64,000 nt of DNA from PR03 sp031362725 (GTDB lineage: Bacteria > Myxococcota_A > UBA9160 > PR03), in contig JANLTC010000016.1 of assembly GCA_031362725.1 (NCBI GenBank), positions 1 to 64,000 on the forward strand, written 5' to 3'. Positions within the stretch are counted from its first letter, which is position 1, and each line of letters starts with the position of its first letter. A program made the translations under genes and the position numbers. The notes beneath the pieces were generated by a model. That model was not told where the DNA came from. It did not search any database and saw only the letters and a program-made list of their open reading frames with translations. This document shows positions 59,680 to 64,000 of this stretch, one piece after another.

Positions 59680-61145
59680 ACCGAGAGATCACGACGCGGG
59701 CGGACCGCCCCCAACACCACATCGCGCGAGAACGGCTCGCTTCGCGCGATGACGCGGCCAAAGGGATCAACGATCGCCGACGGCCCTGACGTGGATCCGC
59801 GCACCAGATAGCGACGTTGCTCGATCGCGCGCAGCGCCACCAGGTCGAACATCTGCTCGGCCCACTTGTCCGCGCGAATCCAGGAATCGTTGGACGGACT
59901 GACGAGGATTTCCGCGCCAGCCGCGACGCGTCGCCCCGCCACCTCCGGCAGCATCGCCTCGTTGCAGGTGAGCACGCCGGCCAGGCCCGCGCGCGTCCGC
60001 AGCAGACGGGCCTGCTCGGCGCCATGATCGAAGACGCGAACGCGTTCGAAGCGGCGGCGCAGCAGATCGAGGCTCGCGAGCGGGAAGAACTCGGAGAATG
60101 GAACCAGATACTGCTTGTCGTAGCGGTCGCGGATCGTGCCGTCGGGCTCGACCAGGAACACGCTGTTGTAGAAACGCTCGGCGGCGCCGTCCGCCCGGCT
60201 CGGTCCGCCCACCACCAGTTCCAGATCCTTCGCCGAGAGCACGCTGGCGATCGAGCGCTGATAGAGCGGTTCGTCGGCGAGGAAGAACGTGAGAGCCGCC
60301 TCCGGCCAGAACACCACACGCGGCTTGCCACGCGCCGCGGCGTCCAGCGTTCCGCGCAGGTAGATCTCGAGATTCCGCCCGTAGAAGTCGGTACGCCACA
60401 CCGAGCCGAGTTCGACATCGCCCTGCACGATCGCGACTTCGACCAGCGGCGCACCAGCGCGTTCCACGTCGCTGTTGCGCAGCGCGCATTCGCCGTAGAC
60501 GAGTGCCGCGCCGAGCGGCAGCAAGCCGAGCACCGCGCCGCGCGCGGCGCGCCATCGCGACGCCGGATCGCGTCGCGCTGCCACGAGTTCCGCGAACGAG
60601 GCGTTGGCGGCCGCGGCGACGAACGAGATCGCATACGGTCCACCCAATGCGGCGATCTGGATCAGCCGACCGGCGCCCGCCTGCGAGTAGCCGAGCAATG
60701 CCCACGGATTGCCGACGAAGAAGCTGGAGCCGGTGAACAGGCGCCCGCGCAACAGCTCGCAGCCGGCCCATGCTGCACCGGCCAGCAGTGGCGTCCACGG
60801 CGATGCTCGCTTCGCAAGAGCGCGGTACGCCGGCCCGAAGAGCATGTAGTAGATCGAGCCTGTGACCGTCCATATGCCGACCGCGAACAAGTGGCTCGCG
60901 AGTGGCGGCTGCAGGAAGTACGTCTCGACCGCGGCCGGCAGCGCGTCGGCGACGAGGTACGAAGTGAAGATCGACCAGAACCAACACAGCAGCAGCGCAC
61001 CGCGTGGACCGACGGCGCGAAGCGCGAGCAGGAACGGAACGAGCGCGACCATTGCGAGCGCGCGCACGCGCATCGGCGGGAAGGCCAACGCATAGGCGAC
61101 GCCCGAAAGCGCGGTTGCCGCGAGCGCTGCGGCGATGCGGTTCAA
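59586..61145 (-). CDS. lnt: Apolipoprotein N-acyltransferase Lnt
   Basis: 519 residues: about seven N-terminal membrane helices and a nitrilase-fold domain. The catalytic triad is E282 (FWPEAALTF), K344 (YDKQYLVPFSEFFP) and C394 (LTCNEAML), in the order of E. coli E267-K335-C387. Adds the third acyl chain to lipoproteins, matching the lipoprotein genes in this window. TTG 61145 overlaps the upstream stop (TTGA). The 3' end overlaps the desaturase gene. Confidence 0.93.
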   Translation of the reverse strand: MNRIAAALAATALSGVAYALAFPPMRVRALAMVALVPFLLALRAVGPRGALLLCWFWSIFTSYLVADALPAAVETYFLQPPLASHLFAVGIWTVTGSIYYMLFGPAYRALAKRASPWTPLLAGAAWAGCELLRGRLFTGSSFFVGNPWALLGYSQAGAGRLIQIAALGGPYAISFVAAAANASFAELVAARRDPASRWRAARGAVLGLLPLGAALVYGECALRNSDVERAGAPLVEVAIVQGDVELGSVWRTDFYGRNLEIYLRGTLDAAARGKPRVVFWPEAALTFFLADEPLYQRSIASVLSAKDLELVVGGPSRADGAAERFYNSVFLVEPDGTIRDRYDKQYLVPFSEFFPLASLDLLRRRFERVRVFDHGAEQARLLRTRAGLAGVLTCNEAMLPEVAGRRVAAGAEILVSPSNDSWIRADKWAEQMFDLVALRAIEQRRYLVRGSTSGPSAIVDPFGRVIARSEPFSRDVVLGAVRPRRDLSVYGRVGDAFGFGCVALVAVVLARRSALGRSA

Positions 61146-64000
61146 TGCGGCAGCGCGGCAAGCGCGGCGAGATCGCCTTCGAGGCCGTGGGATTCGAAGA
61201 GCTGGCGCGCCGCGTCGCGACACGCGGTGGCGTCGAGTTCGCCCATCCGCTTCGGTCCCCTCCCCTCGCCGAGGTGACGCGCCGCTTCGTACAACGTCCG
61301 TCCCTGCTCGGGATGCATCCCGAGCCGCTCCGCTTCCGCGACACTCTTCGCCCACCATTGCGTCGCCGCGCCGTGTCGGCCGCGCAGCCAGTCGAGCGTT
61401 CCAGCGAGACGCCAGACCTCGGGCCGGCGGGCAGCGACCTTCTCGGCGAGTCGCACCGCGGTCTTGCAGTCGCGACGCGCGCTGCGCTCGAGCACTGCCG
61501 TGTTGCCACGTGCCTCGATGCGCGCGACATCCACCAGCAGGCGCGCGCTCGCATAGCGGCTCTCGTGGAACGGCGGCTGGCGTCCGGCACGCGCGACCAG
61601 CGCACCAGCCCGCTCGATCGCCGCCTCGGAGCCCGCGAGATCACCCGCGAGGCAGTGGATTTTCGCGACGGTACCGAGCGCCTGGATCTGGAAGCTCGGT
61701 TCACCATGGTCGTGGTAATACTGTTCGATCGCCGCGAGCGCCTCCGTCAGTTCGCGCCGTTCCAGATGCAGATACGCGCCCAGCGCTTGCAACGCGGCAT
61801 GCGCGTGATCGTGGCGATAGCGCTCGGCAAAGTCGGCGAGCCCGCTCAGCCGCTCGCGCGCGCCGGCGAAATCGCCGCGGAAGATGCGCCGCTCGCACTC
61901 GAGGTCGAGGTACGTCTGGAACTCCCAAAGTCGGCCGAATCCCAGCCCTTCCGCGAGAACCCCGGCTTCGATGTCGTGCACGGCGGACCAGTCGCCTTCC
62001 AGGTAATGATGGATCCAAGCCATCAGGCGGTAGTAGAGCATCAGCTCGCGGACGTTCCCGTGTTCGACGATCTCGCGGGTGCGGTCGAGCAGCCGCCGTC
62101 CCAAGGACAGGGAGACGCCGCCGTACGAGAAGATCGCGAGCGCGCCGGCATAGATGCCACCAGCCTCGGGGATCGAGCCGGGGTCGACGCGCATGACCCG
62201 ACGCAGTGTCGCTAGCGTGTCGAAGACGAACTCGGGCGACGTGGTGCTCTGCGAGAGACCGCGCCGGAAGCGGATGTCGATCTGCTCGCGCTGGGCAGCG
62301 GTCGCGACGGGACCCGTGCCGCGCCACGGCCGGTAAGCGTTCCAGACGACCGCGCCCACGTCCGCTCCGAAGCCGAGCGTGCGCCCGAGTCGGCTCGGTG
62401 AAATCGGATCGCCGAGGTGCGCGAGTGCCGCGTTGAAGTGATCGATCGCTTCGACGAGGCTGCCGCGATTCATCAGCGCGATGCCGACGCTCTTTTCGAG
62501 CTCGGCCAGCTTGCGCGGGTCGCCGCCCTCGGGATGGAGCTGCAGGTAGATCGCAGCCGCCTGGCGAAAGAAGTGCAGTGCCTCGTTGGACGCCGCGGCC
62601 TGCACCGCCTCTCGACCGGCGCGGAACAGGAACCCCTCGGCGCGTTCGAGGTCGCGTCCCTGACCGTAGTGCCAGGCGAGCATCGCGAGGAAGCCGGGCA
62701 CGCGGTCGGTCAGCCAGACCTCGATCGCTTCCGCCACCCTTCTGTGCAGATCCTCACGACGTGCGCGAAGCATCGTCCCATAGACCACTTCCTGCAGCAG
62801 CGGATGCTTGAAGCTCCACACCTGGCCGTCAGCGCTGCCGGCGGCGGCCACGATCAGCGCTGCGTCGGCGAGCTCGCGCAGCGTTTCGTCGAGGCCGTCC
62901 TTGGCGAGCACTTCGTTCAGCACGGGCACCCAGAACGTGCCGCCGATCACGCTCGCGACCTCGAGTGCGCGACGCCGCTCGACCGGCAGGCGGTCGAGAC
63001 GCCCGACGATCGTCTCCTCGACGGTACCTGGAATCACCGCGGCGTAGATGCGTTCGGTGGCGAAGAGCCTGCCATCGCGTACCTCGACGGCGTCATCGTC
63101 TACGAGCGATCGCACGACTTCCTCGGCGAAGAAGGGGTTGCCGGCCACCTTCGCGAGAATCGCCGCGCGCGTGACGGGCGGGACGTCGCCGCCCGCAAAG
63201 AAATTCTCGACCAGCCGCGTCACGTCGCGCGCTCCGAGCGCCGACAACTCGATCGCCGTATGGCGCTCACCGCAGTTCGACCGCACGAATTCGAGAACGC
63301 GACCGGTCGTTTCGGGGTACTGCGGGCGCGCGAGGAACAGGAACAGGGCGGGTACCACCTCGCCGCGACACAACACTTCGCAGAGCAGCTCGATCGAGGA
63401 GCCGTCCGCCCAGTGCAGGTCATCGAAGACCAGCACGAGCGGCCGTTGCGCTGCAAGGCCCGCGAGCACGCGTGTGACGGCGCGCTGTAGCAGCTTTCCG
63501 CGAGCATCACCTTGCATCGCTTCGACCCGATGACGCTCGTCGGCGCGCAGTTGCACGTTCGTCAGCGCTGCGAGGAACGGAAGCAGTTCGGCGGCCTCGT
63601 CGCCGAGCAGCGCACCCAGCGCTGCCTCCAACTTTGCGAGCGCGGCGTCACCGTCATCGGTGCCGATCCCCGCCCAGGTTCGGAACAAGTCGATGAATGG
63701 GTGGTGGCGCAGGTTCTGCCCGATCGAGATCGAACGCCCTTCGAGCCACATCACTTGCTGCGACTCGGGCGCCGCCAGTAGTTCCGCGAGCAGGCGCGAC
63801 TTGCCGAGTCCAGCCTCGGCGACAACGGTCACGACTCCACTCACACCCTGCGCCAGCGACGCGACACGCGCGCGGAGCAGCTCCAACTCGCCCGCGCGTC
63901 CGACCATCGGCGAGGTGATCGCGCCGCTTCCACCCCGCGGCCGATGCACACGCTCCTCGTCGGAGAGCAGCGCGTACGCAGCGACGGTATTTCGCTTTCC
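61142..64000 (-). CDS. AAA/TPR signalling ATPase, N-terminus beyond the window
   Basis: At least 952 residues; the frame is open to the window edge. Visible: a NB-ARC/AAA-like ATPase with P-loop EAGLGKSRLLAELL, FDDLHWADGSSIELL (Walker B) and an RLDRLP region, followed by a long TPR-like helical half (ALQALGAYLHLERRELTEAL). The text above the first GTG (YALLSDEERVHRP) resembles the end of an adenylate/guanylate-cyclase domain in proteins of this type, so a cyclase may precede. It could sense or produce a nucleotide for the cyclic-nucleotide-binding transporter at 55495. That link is inference. Confidence 0.8.
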   Translation of the reverse strand, partial: GKRNTVAAYALLSDEERVHRPRGGSGAITSPMVGRAGELELLRARVASLAQGVSGVVTVVAEAGLGKSRLLAELLAAPESQQVMWLEGRSISIGQNLRHHPFIDLFRTWAGIGTDDGDAALAKLEAALGALLGDEAAELLPFLAALTNVQLRADERHRVEAMQGDARGKLLQRAVTRVLAGLAAQRPLVLVFDDLHWADGSSIELLCEVLCRGEVVPALFLFLARPQYPETTGRVLEFVRSNCGERHTAIELSALGARDVTRLVENFFAGGDVPPVTRAAILAKVAGNPFFAEEVVRSLVDDDAVEVRDGRLFATERIYAAVIPGTVEETIVGRLDRLPVERRRALEVASVIGGTFWVPVLNEVLAKDGLDETLRELADAALIVAAAGSADGQVWSFKHPLLQEVVYGTMLRARREDLHRRVAEAIEVWLTDRVPGFLAMLAWHYGQGRDLERAEGFLFRAGREAVQAAASNEALHFFRQAAAIYLQLHPEGGDPRKLAELEKSVGIALMNRGSLVEAIDHFNAALAHLGDPISPSRLGRTLGFGADVGAVVWNAYRPWRGTGPVATAAQREQIDIRFRRGLSQSTTSPEFVFDTLATLRRVMRVDPGSIPEAGGIYAGALAIFSYGGVSLSLGRRLLDRTREIVEHGNVRELMLYYRLMAWIHHYLEGDWSAVHDIEAGVLAEGLGFGRLWEFQTYLDLECERRIFRGDFAGARERLSGLADFAERYRHDHAHAALQALGAYLHLERRELTEALAAIEQYYHDHGEPSFQIQALGTVAKIHCLAGDLAGSEAAIERAGALVARAGRQPPFHESRYASARLLVDVARIEARGNTAVLERSARRDCKTAVRLAEKVAARRPEVWRLAGTLDWLRGRHGAATQWWAKSVAEAERLGMHPEQGRTLYEAARHLGEGRGPKRMGELDATACRDAARQLFESHGLEGDLAALAALPH

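Overview
The window is a very GC-rich, gene-dense stretch of a Gram-negative chromosome. PEP-CTERM proteins, CcmH, a fused heme A synthase, Lnt, lipoproteins and an mtEFG1-like EF-G, together with the many short-chain dehydrogenases (SDRs) and TetR regulators, fit a deltaproteobacterial or Myxococcota-like environmental lineage (an inference; no rRNA or marker set is present). Start codons are often GTG or TTG and at least twice probably CTG. Many gene pairs share 4-base stop/start overlaps.

Layout. 1-1135: a GA microsatellite, a ParDE toxin-antitoxin pair and a remnant that looks like the CorA C-terminus. 1136-3965 (-): nadA, a lipoprotein metallopeptidase and a PAP2-type phosphatase, chained by 4-base overlaps. 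4199-7237 (+): a sigma-54-type promoter with a leader hairpin, two PEP-CTERM secreted proteins, a strong terminator and a secreted trypsin-like protease with calcium-binding repeats. 7291-18609: srkA, then the B12 module (MeaA mutase, MeaB GTPase, peptidase; on the other strand a cobalamin adenosyltransferase with ccmH, mrp and cysE), a RecB-like Fe-S nuclease, a NifU/BFD-like protein, gloB and a thioesterase. 18656-29759: lipid and SDR genes, including two acyltransferase/epimerase modules, one behind a ParA ATPase, with etfBA between them. 29883-41447: efp, an epimerase, a glycosyltransferase, a CtaA::NDH-2 fusion, an SDR, and a GMC oxidoreductase with its small subunit. 40320-44345: a ferritin-like di-iron protein with its TetR, an SDR, an ArsC-like protein, a TerB-like protein and a histone-H1-like protein. 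44368-49193 (-): infA, a hexapeptide acyltransferase, an FDH-like formyltransferase, fusA and a RecA-fold ATPase. 49289-55489: a DUF4105 protein, tRNA-Ser(CGA), a decarboxylase-family protein, a broken quinone oxidoreductase, two SDRs divergent from a TetR/VOC pair, and a 53-residue zinc-ribbon-like protein. 55495-64000: a 1006-residue transporter/HEAT/cyclic-nucleotide-binding protein, a desaturase, lnt, and a large ATPase/TPR protein cut by the window edge.

Metabolic theme: acyl-CoA and lipid chemistry. This covers the B12 mutase with its chaperone and adenosyltransferase, the electron-transfer flavoprotein, SDRs, thioesterase, acyltransferases and desaturase, linked to respiration through the CtaA::NDH-2 protein and cytochrome c maturation.

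The least explained structure is a set of short repeats anchored on stop/start junctions. One family begins at ATG or GTG and can be read as a short Arg/Leu-rich peptide. It occurs as a triple array of coupled 18-codon ORFs before a small membrane protein, in antisense inside meaB (where it adds a 15-residue repeat just before the P-loop), and as single copies elsewhere. A second family is a hairpin that fills the gap between convergent stop codons, with differences that preserve base pairing.
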